A stretch of 15,867 bases of DNA from contig CALBMD010000184.1 of the NCBI GenBank assembly GCA_937896265.1, positions 1-15,867 on the forward strand, in the 5' to 3' direction. Both the position numbers and the translations under genes were made by a program. Below are positions 7,456 through 14,436 of the stretch, one piece after another. The first letter of the stretch is position 1. Each line of letters opens with the position of its first letter. Under the pieces are notes generated by a model. That model saw nothing but the letters and a program-made list of their open reading frames with translations, was not told the DNA's origin and ran no database searches. Source of the DNA: an uncultured Pseudomonadota bacterium. Lineage in GTDB: Bacteria > Bdellovibrionota_B > Oligoflexia > Oligoflexales > Bog-1112.

Positions 7456-7467
7456 TGACTCTCCTCG

Positions 7468-8286
7468 CTATGTAGAGATAGAAAATTGCCTTAGCGCCTG
7501 ATTGAGCGAAGTCTTACGGTCTGTTGATTCTTTCCTCTCGCCAATGATGTAAGCGCAGGCTGTTTGGATTTTGCCCCCAGCAATAGTCTTTTCTTGCGTG
7601 CCAGCGACTACTACAGCGCGTGGTGGGACAAAACCTTTAATAACCTGAAAAGGTTCAAAGCGAGTGTCGATGATAGGGGTGCTTTGTGTTAAGCAAACAT
7701 TTGCTGCAAGCACTGCTTCTTTACCTACTCTAACTCCTTCAACTAGGATGCATCTTGATCCAATAAAGCAGCCGTCTTCCACAATTACAGGCCTAGCGGC
7801 AACAGGTTCTAAGACGCCACCAATGCCGACACCGCCTGAAAGATGGACATCTTGACCAATTTGAGCACATGAGCCGACTGTAGCCCAAGTATCCACCATG
7901 GTTCTAGCTCCTACCCTGGCGCCAATATTGATATAAGAGGGCATTAAGATTACACCCTCTTCTAAGAAACTGCCAAATCGAGCGCAAGCAGGAGGGACAA
8001 CCCGCACTTTTTGATCAGCATAGTTAGTTTTTAACGGGATTTTGTCATAGTATTCAAAGGGTCCAGCATGCATTGTCGTAAGTGATGAAGTGCGAAAGAA
8101 TAGTAAAACAGCCTCTTTGAGCCAAGCTTCGGTAACCCAGTCGTCTTTTTCTTGCGAAGCAACCCGCAGCTTGCCTTGATCGAGCAAACTGATTACCTCA
8201 AAGACGGTTTGTTTATCACCCTCGTCTAATACTGGTTTTTGAACCATGCCTTCGATAGCTTGTTTTAATTGGTTTAGATCAGTCAT
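7468..8286 (-). CDS. dapD: 2,3,4,5-tetrahydropyridine-2,6-dicarboxylate N-succinyltransferase DapD
   Basis: DapD transfers succinyl from succinyl-CoA to tetrahydrodipicolinate, committing the pathway to the succinylase branch toward meso-diaminopimelate and lysine. The 272-residue length is close to the usual 274. An N-terminal helical domain (1-100) is followed by a left-handed beta-helix of hexapeptide repeats: INIGARVGARTMVDTWATVG, then CAQIGQDVHLSGGVGIGG and VEDGCFIGSRCILVEGVRVG. Asp132 in MVDTWATVGS matches the position of the catalytic Asp in the family. The C-terminal segment PPRAVVVAGT is also characteristic. The ATG overlaps the dapC stop (ATGA), so the two successive pathway enzymes are probably translationally coupled. 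Confidence 0.97.
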   Translation of the reverse strand: MTDLNQLKQAIEGMVQKPVLDEGDKQTVFEVISLLDQGKLRVASQEKDDWVTEAWLKEAVLLFFRTSSLTTMHAGPFEYYDKIPLKTNYADQKVRVVPPACARFGSFLEEGVILMPSYINIGARVGARTMVDTWATVGSCAQIGQDVHLSGGVGIGGVLEPVAARPVIVEDGCFIGSRCILVEGVRVGKEAVLAANVCLTQSTPIIDTRFEPFQVIKGFVPPRAVVVAGTQEKTIAGGKIQTACAYIIGERKESTDRKTSLNQALRQFSIST

Positions 8287-9458
8287 TTTGACTCCAAAAA
8301 GCGGCCAAGAATAGCTAGCATTTTTTGCGTTTCTTCGTCTTCAGGCACTAAAGCCAAACGAAAATAGCCTTCAACACCGTCGCCTAGCCAGGAAGAGGGG
8401 GTTGCAATGACACCAAGTTCTGAAAGGTCTATGCAAAATTGCACATCATTTGTGCCAAATTGGGGTGGAATTTTAATCCAAAAATAAAAGGTTGCTTGGG
8501 GCAGCTCACTAATTAATTTGCGTTCCAAAAGAAAGTTACCGACCATCTGGATTCTGCGAGTGAACACCTGCCGTCTTTCTCTTACATGCTGATCATCATT
8601 CCAAGCAGCAATGCTTCCCCATTGAGTACTAACCGGCATAGCAAGGCCAAAATTTGCTCGCGCTCGTTGGTGCTTAGCCAAAATCGTAGCATCGCCAGCC
8701 ATAAAGCCAGAGCGATAACCAGTAAGCCCAGACCTTTTAGAAAGGCTATAAAAAGCAAGGACACCCTCTTGGCTGATGTTAAGAGGCGTTGGCGGGATAA
8801 CAGGCTTGTCTATCTCTGTATAAATATCTGTATAGCATTCATCTGATAGGAGTACGCAGTCATTTTGATGGCACCAGTCAACTAGATTTTCAAGATATTT
8901 CTCATCGCAGACAGCCCCGGTAGGGTTGTGAGGGTAGTTGATCCAAAGAGCAGCTATATCTTTGGCCTGCGATTTTGGTAGCGTCCAAGGTTCAACCAAA
9001 TAATTATTTTCTGCATTGACTTCATAGGGTAGAGGCTTGCCTTGGGCAAATTGTACCGAGCTAAGATAAACTGGGTATCCTGGATTTGGAAAAAGCAGAG
9101 CTTTTTTGCCTTTTCTGCCAATAAGAGACAAGGCAATGTGAAAAATAGCTTCTTTACTGCCGCGTGTTGGCAATGTCGACCACTTGCCATTTTTTTGTAG
9201 ATTAAAGCGTCTAGCAAGATAGGATTCTTGGGCTTTTTGTAATTCAGCGATCCCTAATATGCTGGGATACTGGCTTAAAGAAACAGTTGTCCGTTGCATT
9301 TCATCTATAATAGGCTGCCAAACAGGGATCCCTGGATCGCCGGTGCCAAAATCTAGGACTTCGATGTTTCTTTCCTTGAGCCTATTTGCAATGCGTTTGA
9401 GTTCTTCCATGGGGTATGGAGCCAAGGTTTCTGACAGTTCGTTTAAGATAAAGGTCAT
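8283..9458 (-). CDS. dapC: Class I PLP aminotransferase, probable N-succinyldiaminopimelate aminotransferase DapC
   Basis: This 391-residue fold-type I aminotransferase shows NPTG at 178-181, SDECY with Asp206 and Tyr209 contacting PLP, the Schiff-base Lys241 in YSLSKRSGLTGYR, and the substrate carboxylate-binding Arg367 in YFRLALV. The direct ATGA overlap with dapD is strong evidence that the substrate is N-succinyl-2-amino-6-oxopimelate, with glutamate as amino donor. Sequence alone would also allow another aspartate-family aminotransferase. Start: ATG at 9458 has AGGAAA upstream; the TTG at 9533 would overlap the preceding gene by 17 bases and adds residues without family features. It lies 58 bases after the secreted Cys/His protein. 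Confidence 0.92.
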   Translation of the reverse strand: MTFILNELSETLAPYPMEELKRIANRLKERNIEVLDFGTGDPGIPVWQPIIDEMQRTTVSLSQYPSILGIAELQKAQESYLARRFNLQKNGKWSTLPTRGSKEAIFHIALSLIGRKGKKALLFPNPGYPVYLSSVQFAQGKPLPYEVNAENNYLVEPWTLPKSQAKDIAALWINYPHNPTGAVCDEKYLENLVDWCHQNDCVLLSDECYTDIYTEIDKPVIPPTPLNISQEGVLAFYSLSKRSGLTGYRSGFMAGDATILAKHQRARANFGLAMPVSTQWGSIAAWNDDQHVRERRQVFTRRIQMVGNFLLERKLISELPQATFYFWIKIPPQFGTNDVQFCIDLSELGVIATPSSWLGDGVEGYFRLALVPEDEETQKMLAILGRFLESK

Positions 9459-9516
9459 TGGTGATTTCCTGGGATTTAACAAGCCTTGATAGACACCTTC
9501 CAGGTATTTTAATTGC

Positions 9517-10599
9517 TTAATAAAGCCAGTCAATCATTTGGTTGGAATAATTTTCTCCAAGCTTCGATGAGCCTTTACGAAAAGCCAGAATGGCAAGATC
9601 GTTATGAAGGTGTTGCCAAAGCTCCCATTCTTTTGCAACTGTTTTCACAGTATAGGGGGAATCAGCAGACTTGGACTCCTTTGAGAAGCTAAACTGATCA
9701 AAAAGATAGACGCTTGCATGCTTGAGCATCTGGTAGGTTATAACAGTGTCTTTGTTCCCTGTCGCTAAAAAGACAAGAATATCACCATACTTAAGAGGCG
9801 ATAGCTTAGGGTCTACTACATAAAAATATTCATTAAGCGCCCGCCAAAGTTCATCATGGTTTATCATGCTGGCATGATGAGATTGTTCGCGTTTGATATT
9901 GAGAAAATTAGAAGTAACAAAAAAAGGGTCAGCAAAGCCAAGAGCAGCTTGGAAGCAGTTAGGCCCGCGGTAGCGAGAGAATTTTTTTACTCTTTTAGCT
10001 GCAAAATCTGGCAAAAGCAACTCATCTAAAGAGATCGTTTTTTTTTGAGACATTGTTTTTTTTAGTTTTGCCTGTTTAACGTTCGTCAAAAACGGGCGCA
10101 AGCTATAGATGATCTCCTCTGCAATTTTTGCTTGAGAATATGAGGAAAAAGGGATGCTAATTTGCAAATGGCTTTTTTGTTTCAAGAGGACAATTTTTTC
10201 TAAGTTAATGTAATCAAGCCATTCTTTTGTTATGTTTATATCAACATAATTTTGGCTTTCTATAGATTTTTTCTGCACTTCCTTTGTAAAAAGATCATAA
10301 ACTTGCAATGTTTTAGATGCTTGAGCAATTTTGTCAGTTATCTTTTTAATCGTGGCAGAGTCTTTGTAAATACGAAGATTAAAAGGCTCGGTAGCTTCGT
10401 CATTGCTGGCTGTAAGAATGCGATTTTTGACGATCTGTAGAGTTGGCTTGATCTGAAGCGTTTTGACGTTTGGTTGCCAATGCAGGTCTATTGTAAAAAC
10501 GTTTAAGTCATTGCTGGCATCGCTCGTTTTAAGAGGCCTAGCTGCTAGATGTTGAAAAAATATGAATGTAGTAACAATAGTTAAAAAATGTAATGACAA
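9517..10599 (-). CDS. Exported protein with NlpC/P60-like Cys and His signatures, otherwise unrecognised
   Basis: I do not recognise the family firmly. The 360-residue product starts with a hydrophobic, probably cleaved signal (residues 1-20, ending HLAARP). Residues 25-190 are of unknown type, with many Lys and Ile. The C-terminal third looks like a papain-like/NlpC-P60 fold: RGPNCFQAALGFADP with Cys215 at a helix start, YGDILVF at 271-277, and LKHASVYLFD with His294. Those three elements in that order are how NlpC/P60 cysteine amidases and peptidases present the Cys-His dyad. If so, it would act on peptidoglycan stem peptides or another amide in the periplasm. The start is TTG, with GGAG five bases upstream and a promoter 30 bases upstream; no ATG exists before residue 183. 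It heads the dapC-dapD-ferredoxin run. That placement fits cell-wall work, because diaminopimelate is a peptidoglycan building block. Confidence 0.8.
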   Translation of the reverse strand: MSLHFLTIVTTFIFFQHLAARPLKTSDASNDLNVFTIDLHWQPNVKTLQIKPTLQIVKNRILTASNDEATEPFNLRIYKDSATIKKITDKIAQASKTLQVYDLFTKEVQKKSIESQNYVDINITKEWLDYINLEKIVLLKQKSHLQISIPFSSYSQAKIAEEIIYSLRPFLTNVKQAKLKKTMSQKKTISLDELLLPDFAAKRVKKFSRYRGPNCFQAALGFADPFFVTSNFLNIKREQSHHASMINHDELWRALNEYFYVVDPKLSPLKYGDILVFLATGNKDTVITYQMLKHASVYLFDQFSFSKESKSADSPYTVKTVAKEWELWQHLHNDLAILAFRKGSSKLGENYSNQMIDWLY

Positions 10600-10629
10600 A
10601 AAATCTCCAGAACTAAATAGTATCTACAA

Positions 10630-10657
10630 ATTTTAATCGGTATAGAGAGAGTGTAAA
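10630..10657 (-). promoter_or_regulatory. Candidate sigma-70 promoter for the exported protein and dap genes
   Basis: On the minus strand TTTACA (10652-10657) and TAAAAT (10630-10635) are separated by 16 bases. Both hexamers are one mismatch from consensus. The expected start of transcription near 10622 leaves a short leader carrying GGAG before the TTG at 10599, which supports that unusual start codon. Confidence 0.45.
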
Positions 10658-10719
10658 ATTAAAGTTTGAGATGGAAGATATTGCCTAGGTCATAGTAAAT
10701 CCCAACTATAGTTTAACGC

Positions 10720-10725
10720 TATAAT
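10720..10725 (+). promoter_or_regulatory. Possible -10 box for the receiver-PilZ/cheV transcript
   Basis: A perfect TATAAT lies 38 bases before the ATG at 10763 in a very AT-rich divergent gap. No good -35 hexamer is found at 16-18 bases, so an activator or an alternative sigma factor may be involved, or the match may be chance. Confidence 0.25.
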
Positions 10726-10762
10726 TAAATTAATAAAGAAGCAGGTGAACAGGGGATTCAAC

Positions 10763-11524
10763 ATGCCTTCCATTTTAATTGCTGATGCATTTAAATCAAG
10801 TCTTGTTATGACTTCAGAAGTATTAAAAGATAAGTTGCCTGGAGCAAATATCTTGATTGTTAAAGATGCTGAAAGCTGTATCAAGGCAGCGCGAGAAAGC
10901 AAGCCAGACCTGGTTGTTGTTGATTTTGATTTACCAGATGCTGATGGTATTTCTCTAACAAAAGCGCTTCGTAAAGAATTTGTTGGGCCTGTTATTATAA
11001 CAGCTTTTCCCAATGAAGAGATTGAAAACGCTATCGAGACGGAGCTTTTTGCTTACAATGATTCTTTAAGTTGGGTAAGAAAACCAATAAAAAGTAAAGA
11101 TTTGGGGCGTGTCATCGATGATTTTCTGTTAGAGAAAAAAAGAGTTACGAGGCGATTTCTTACTGAATTAAAAGCAGAAGTTATTGGCCATGGATCAGGT
11201 AAAGGTAAGCGGGCGCCAAAAGCAGAAGGTCGTATTATTAATATTGGCATAGGTGGTGCTCTTGTTAAGCTTGAAGAGTCAGTAAAAGTGAAAGTTGGTG
11301 AAGAAATGGTATTGAAGTTTAGCTTTCAAGATCATTTTAAAAAGCAAAAAAAGAGAGCTGAAAAAATGGCATCAGAGCTACTTATTGGCTCCTCAAAATT
11401 AAAGGCAAAAGTAGTTTGGACTGATAAAGCTAAAAAACAGGCTGGTTTTACATTCGGTGATCTTACTGAGTCGAATCTCAAATCACTTGAATTCTTTTTA
11501 AAATCAGCTACTGAGGAAGTCTAG
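10763..11524 (+). CDS. Response regulator receiver domain fused to a PilZ-like domain
   Basis: In 253 residues, an N-terminal receiver (2-122) shows phosphoacceptor Asp54 in VVVDFDLPDADG, the switch Thr80 (VIITAF) and Lys107 (VRKPI). The usual acidic pair is reduced to one, Ala7-Asp8 (ILIADA), which could weaken Mg2+ binding. After a Lys/Arg-rich linker, RVTRR (127-131) and NIGIGGALV (160-168) match the cyclic-di-GMP binding signature of PilZ domains, RxxxR and (D/N)xSxxG, though the Ser position is Gly here. About 20 charged residues (190-205) are inserted before the final strands. Such proteins couple phosphorelay to cyclic-di-GMP control of motility or surface behaviour. Start: ATG at 10763 has AGGGG seven bases upstream; the GTG at 10745 lies upstream of that site. 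cheV follows after 9 bases. Confidence 0.85.
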   Translation: MPSILIADAFKSSLVMTSEVLKDKLPGANILIVKDAESCIKAARESKPDLVVVDFDLPDADGISLTKALRKEFVGPVIITAFPNEEIENAIETELFAYNDSLSWVRKPIKSKDLGRVIDDFLLEKKRVTRRFLTELKAEVIGHGSGKGKRAPKAEGRIINIGIGGALVKLEESVKVKVGEEMVLKFSFQDHFKKQKKRAEKMASELLIGSSKLKAKVVWTDKAKKQAGFTFGDLTESNLKSLEFFLKSATEEV

Positions 11525-11533
11525 GGTCTCCAT

Positions 11534-12472
11534 ATGGCTAACGGGCAAATTGGTTCTGCTGAGCCACAAAGTAGCTCTCTTGATCTCATTGAGTTTACCC
11601 TTGATCGCTTGCTTCCTGATGGTAGTGCGATGGAAGCAAATTATGGGGTAAATGTTGCAAAGGTGAGAGAGGTTGTCCGTTTGCCTGCTATTAATCCGCT
11701 TGCTGCAAAGATTAAAGGTATTGCTGGACTCTTTGAACTTCGTGGTGTTCCTATTCCTGCGATCGATTTGGCGCAAATCCTAGGAGATGCTAGTGGCAAC
11801 ACGGGGCCGTCTCGGCAAATCATAGTCACTGAATTTAGTAAGAAGCGGGCAGGATTTATTGTTAAAACAACCAAGCGTATTCGACGTATTCAATGGGATA
11901 AAATTTTACCAGCTCCAGCTACTAAAGATGTCTGTCTTAGCGGTATGTGTCTGATCGAAGACAATAAGTTTTTGTATATTTTAGATCTTGAGAAGATTCT
12001 TCTTGATCTAGAAGGAGAGAGTTCAGAATATCAAGGGTTACAAAACTCTCTTGAGCTTCCTCAACCGTCTAAAAATTTCACTATCCTGCTTGTTGATGAT
12101 TCTTCGATTATTCTTTCTAATACTACAAAAATATTGCGTCGTGAGGGTTATCAAGTTATCGCAACGTCTAATGGTGAGGGCGCAAAAAAAATCCTAGCAG
12201 ACATCGAGAGTGGTAAACAAAGTAACTCAAAAATAGATTTAATTGTGACAGATATTGAAATGCCAAAACTTGATGGTCTCTCTTTGACTAAATATGTGAA
12301 AGGGACCGATCTTTTTAAGAATACACCAGTTGTTGTTCATACTTCTTTGTCAGGAAATGCTAATGTAAAAGCCGCTACTTCTGTTGGAGCAGATGGTTAT
12401 ATTATCAAGAATGACTTTCAGGAGCTCCTTAAAGCTATCGGCTCTTACTACGAAAAGCGATTTAAGGTTTAA
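11534..12472 (+). CDS. cheV: Chemotaxis coupling protein CheV (CheW domain plus receiver)
   Basis: CheV links chemoreceptors to the CheA kinase and its receiver tunes adaptation. In 312 residues, a CheW-type domain (about 15-160) shows YGVNVAKVREVVRLP, the typical GIAGLFELRGVPIPAIDL block (62-79) and FLYILDLEKIL near its end. It is followed by a receiver (183-305) with acidic pair Asp188-Asp189, phosphoacceptor Asp240 in VTDIEMPKLDGLSL, Thr270 and Lys292. All key receiver residues are present, unlike in the upstream gene. The start ATG at 11534 has AGGG seven bases upstream and lies 9 bases after the receiver-PilZ gene, so the two are co-transcribed. No CheA, receptor or flagellar gene is in the window, so whether it serves flagella, pili or gliding is open. 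Confidence 0.94.
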   Translation: MANGQIGSAEPQSSSLDLIEFTLDRLLPDGSAMEANYGVNVAKVREVVRLPAINPLAAKIKGIAGLFELRGVPIPAIDLAQILGDASGNTGPSRQIIVTEFSKKRAGFIVKTTKRIRRIQWDKILPAPATKDVCLSGMCLIEDNKFLYILDLEKILLDLEGESSEYQGLQNSLELPQPSKNFTILLVDDSSIILSNTTKILRREGYQVIATSNGEGAKKILADIESGKQSNSKIDLIVTDIEMPKLDGLSLTKYVKGTDLFKNTPVVVHTSLSGNANVKAATSVGADGYIIKNDFQELLKAIGSYYEKRFKV

Positions 12473-12491
12473 AAAACCTTACTAGTAAGGT
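12464..12491. promoter_or_regulatory. Two mutually exclusive hairpins at the end of cheV
   Basis: AAGGTTT-AAA-AAACCTT (12464-12480) is a perfect 7-bp stem containing the cheV stop codon. ACCTTACTAGTAAGGT (12476-12491) is a perfect 16-base palindrome. They share the ACCTT arm (12476-12480), so only one can form at a time. No T run follows, so simple termination is doubtful. A switch controlling the downstream [2Fe-2S] gene, an RNA-stabilising element, or a protein operator are options. Confidence 0.4.
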
Positions 12492-12529
12492 ATAAGTGCT
12501 TAACTAAGCGACACAATAATGAGAATAAA

Positions 12530-12766
12530 TTGCCTTTTGATGAAATTTCAGATCTAAATTCGAGAGAAAAAATACAAAAAGTCTTAGCCCAGCGAGTTTG
12601 TATTTGCAAGGGCATTAGCTTAGCAGCTGTTTTGAAGGCTGTTGAGAGTGAAGACACACTAGAGGGTGTTAATGAGCGGACAGGCTGTGGTTCTGGGGGA
12701 TGTAAGGGGCAAAGGTGCTCCCCTAAGATTCTTGCTCTGCTCAGGAAGGTTAGGAAGCCTGATTAA
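12530..12766 (+). CDS. Stand-alone BFD-type [2Fe-2S]-binding protein
   Basis: This 78-residue protein has five Cys: Cys24 and Cys26 (VCICKGIS), Cys53, Cys58 and Cys63 in ERTGCGSGGCKGQRC. The layout matches the BFD-like [2Fe-2S] domain found in bacterioferritin-associated ferredoxin and, fused, in NAD/FAD oxidoreductases such as opine or sarcosine oxidases, whose loop reads like RAGMGxCQGRxC. The four ligands are probably Cys24, Cys26, Cys58 and Cys63. It may pass electrons to or from an oxidase encoded elsewhere, or sense iron or redox state. The only available start is TTG at 12530 with a weak GAG upstream. It follows cheV by 57 bases and overlaps the convergent gene by 17 bases. Confidence 0.82.
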   Translation: MPFDEISDLNSREKIQKVLAQRVCICKGISLAAVLKAVESEDTLEGVNERTGCGSGGCKGQRCSPKILALLRKVRKPD

Positions 12767-13028
12767 TATTGCTGATGAGCCAAAGGCGGTCATTTTCCGA
12801 CACAGCATAGGGAGAGGCAGCGCGGTATATTTTGCGATAGATTGCTTGCACATCAACGTTTAAGCCGCCTCTAGATAACAAGAAATTCGCTTGTTTTAAA
12901 AGCTCCACAATATCCCAATGGATTTGAATTGGTACTAAAAGTTCAATAACTTTGGAAGTTTTTTGATCTTCAAGCTTTGCGGAAGAGAGAAAAAGGGTTT
13001 TGTTGATGATGAGGTATTTGTGGATCAA
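12750..13028 (-). CDS. Uncharacterised 92-residue protein, last gene of the VKOR-DsbA run
   Basis: No family is recognised. The frame is supported by a TTG start with AAGGA six bases upstream and by its place 18 bases after the histone-tail gene on the same strand. The protein is a likely cytoplasmic alpha/beta domain: MIHKYLIINKTLFL, then VIELLVPIQIHWDIVELLKQANFLL, then an Arg/Tyr-rich helix QAIYRKIYRAASPYAV. It has no Cys, signal or membrane segment. The last 17 bases overlap the BFD gene tail to tail. Confidence 0.65.
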   Translation of the reverse strand: MIHKYLIINKTLFLSSAKLEDQKTSKVIELLVPIQIHWDIVELLKQANFLLSRGGLNVDVQAIYRKIYRAASPYAVSENDRLWLISNINQAS

Positions 13029-13046
13029 AGGGATTCCTTTGAAGAA

Positions 13047-13580
13047 TCACGTGCTCTTTTTCGTCGTTGTCTTCTTCGACACTTTTTTCACAGTACTTGA
13101 GGTTTTTTCTACAGCTTTTTTGGTTGTTGCTTTGGCTTTGGTCTTTTTAGCGGCTTTTTTGACGGTGGCCCCTTCTTCCTTGCTCTTTTCCTCAGCTATT
13201 TTTGCTGGTTTTGGCTTAGCTGGGGATTTTGCTTTTTCTTTGTCGTCGGAAGCTTTTTTGGTAGCTTCTTTTTTTGCTGGTTTTGGTTTAGCTTGTTTGC
13301 TTGTTACGGGCTCTTCGATAGTTGCTTCTTCTTCAGCTTTGTTCTCATGGATAAGCTTGAAAAGTCTTTGCCAAACAGAGGTATCTTTTCGTAACCAAGC
13401 TTCGAAAAGTTTACGGGCGGTGCGGTTACATAAAGCTTCTTGCATAAAGTAGGAGCTGAATTTTTTTGGTTCGAGCATTTTCTGGAGTTCTGCAACATGC
13501 TGAGGCAGGATAAATAACTCAGAATTTCGAGCTCTTAATACTACTGAATTATTGATGAAGTTCATTTCTACAGGCTGCAC
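13047..13580 (-). CDS. Protein with histone-H1-like Lys/Ala-rich C-terminal tail
   Basis: Residues 1-80 form a compact domain of unknown type (NSVVLRARNSELFILP, then a helical stretch ending AWLRKDTSVWQRLFKLI). Residues 81-177 are almost wholly Lys, Ala, Glu, Thr, Ser and Pro, with repeated PKPAKK/PKPAKI and KKAAKKTKAKATTKKAVEK runs like the tails of eukaryotic H1 and bacterial H1-like proteins (AlgP, Hc1-type). Such tails bind DNA or polyanions without sequence preference, so nucleoid binding is a reasonable guess, but the ordered domain could specify another target. Start: GTG at 13580 with GGAG eight bases upstream; an ATG five codons in lacks a clear site. A weak promoter (TTGTTC, 16 bases, TAAATT) lies at 13602-13629. 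The following gene starts 18 bases downstream. Confidence 0.85.
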   Translation of the reverse strand: MQPVEMNFINNSVVLRARNSELFILPQHVAELQKMLEPKKFSSYFMQEALCNRTARKLFEAWLRKDTSVWQRLFKLIHENKAEEEATIEEPVTSKQAKPKPAKKEATKKASDDKEKAKSPAKPKPAKIAEEKSKEEGATVKKAAKKTKAKATTKKAVEKTSSTVKKVSKKTTTKKST

Positions 13581-13646
13581 TAACGGATCTCCAAAAAATT
13601 TAATTTATCTCTGCGACAGGATAGAACAAGTGAAATAGCTATGCAA

Positions 13647-14432
13647 CTATAGACTTCCCGTATTTGACTTGCGGCTATTGCAATTGGCATCAGCGCCAGA
13701 GTCGCCATTGGCATTCTCTTTTAAAATCGCTAAAGCCTGATGACGAACCCTTAGCTCTTTGATGGGCAGTAGAGTAGTTCGATTTCGCCGACCAAAGAGC
13801 ATAGTTTCTTTGAGAAAAAAGCCGTGAAAAAATCGTAGCATGCTCTCAAATTCGCCGACAATATCTGCAGTTATTTCTAAGTTTGAACCATCAATTAGCA
13901 AATGCCAACTTGAGTGCCACTGCATCAAATTATTTGTTAGTTTGCTTTTTAAGATCTTAATCTTTTCGCTGGTATCAAAGGTTGCTGGCTCTAAAAATGA
14001 TATTTCTACAAAGTACTGAGAGAAATGGTTGTCAATATGTATGAGATCTCTAAAGTTCGCTATTTTAGACTCTTGTTGGCGATCTAATCCAAAGCGCGAT
14101 CTTGCTATATCTTCATTTTCAACATGCTCAAAAGGGAGATCTAAGGCATTGTTTTTTGAGGTAAAATTGTAACCTAGAGCTTTTTTAAGAAATAGTTTTT
14201 CTAAAAGACTAAAAAGGTTGTTTAGCGAGCGTCTATCTTGATCATTATCAGAGCTAAAATAGACGTTGTTGCCATCTATGAGTGCGCGATAAGGAGAGTG
14301 CCATGATTTCAGCTCCTTAAGCCAAAGATCACGCAGCTGCGAGATTTCAGTAGCTGATGAAAAATCAGTAGGTTGAAGAAAAGAGACATAGAGAATTTTT
14401 TTTTGATAATCGGAGAGAAATTTGACTTGCAT
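13647..14432 (-). CDS. Protein with two copies of an unrecognised alpha/beta domain (WHSP...LIDG)
   Basis: The 261 residues contain an internal duplication. Copy 1 (about 12-90) reads LYVSFLQPTDF, LKSWHSPYRALIDGNNV, LFLKKALGY. Copy 2 (about 139-216) reads FVEISFLEPATF, LMQWHSSWHLLIDGSNL, FFLKETMLFG. The aligned core is strand-helix-WHS-strand-LIDG-helix, reminiscent of a STAS/SpoIIAA-like fold, which is only a suggestion. The C-terminus (from 237) is Asn/Ser/Gly-rich and likely disordered. No signal or membrane segment is seen, so it should be cytoplasmic. The ATG lies 4 bases after the VKOR-DsbA stop, so the two are almost surely co-transcribed. A 66-base gap then separates it from the histone-tail gene. 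Confidence 0.85.
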   Translation of the reverse strand: MQVKFLSDYQKKILYVSFLQPTDFSSATEISQLRDLWLKELKSWHSPYRALIDGNNVYFSSDNDQDRRSLNNLFSLLEKLFLKKALGYNFTSKNNALDLPFEHVENEDIARSRFGLDRQQESKIANFRDLIHIDNHFSQYFVEISFLEPATFDTSEKIKILKSKLTNNLMQWHSSWHLLIDGSNLEITADIVGEFESMLRFFHGFFLKETMLFGRRNRTTLLPIKELRVRHQALAILKENANGDSGADANCNSRKSNTGSL

Positions 14433-14436
14433 GCTT

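Noticed and set aside
9459..9533. N-terminal extension of DapC from a TTG start
   Set aside because: It would overlap the preceding gene by 17 bases; the ATG at 9458 has a good ribosome binding site.
10696..10724. Sigma-28-type (TAAA / GCCGATAA) promoter for the receiver-PilZ gene
   Set aside because: Only five of eight bases of the -10 element match and the spacing is 17 rather than 15.
13047..13330. Repetitive Lys/Ala-coding DNA considered as a tandem repeat or CRISPR-like array
   Set aside because: The periodicity comes from low-complexity coding sequence; there are no constant repeats with unique spacers.
13000..13452. 150-codon plus-strand frame resembling a hydrophobic membrane protein
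   Set aside because: It is the antisense of the Lys/Ala/Glu-rich histone-like tail; complements of Lys and Ala codons read as Phe, Leu, Ala and Ser. No ribosome binding site was seen.
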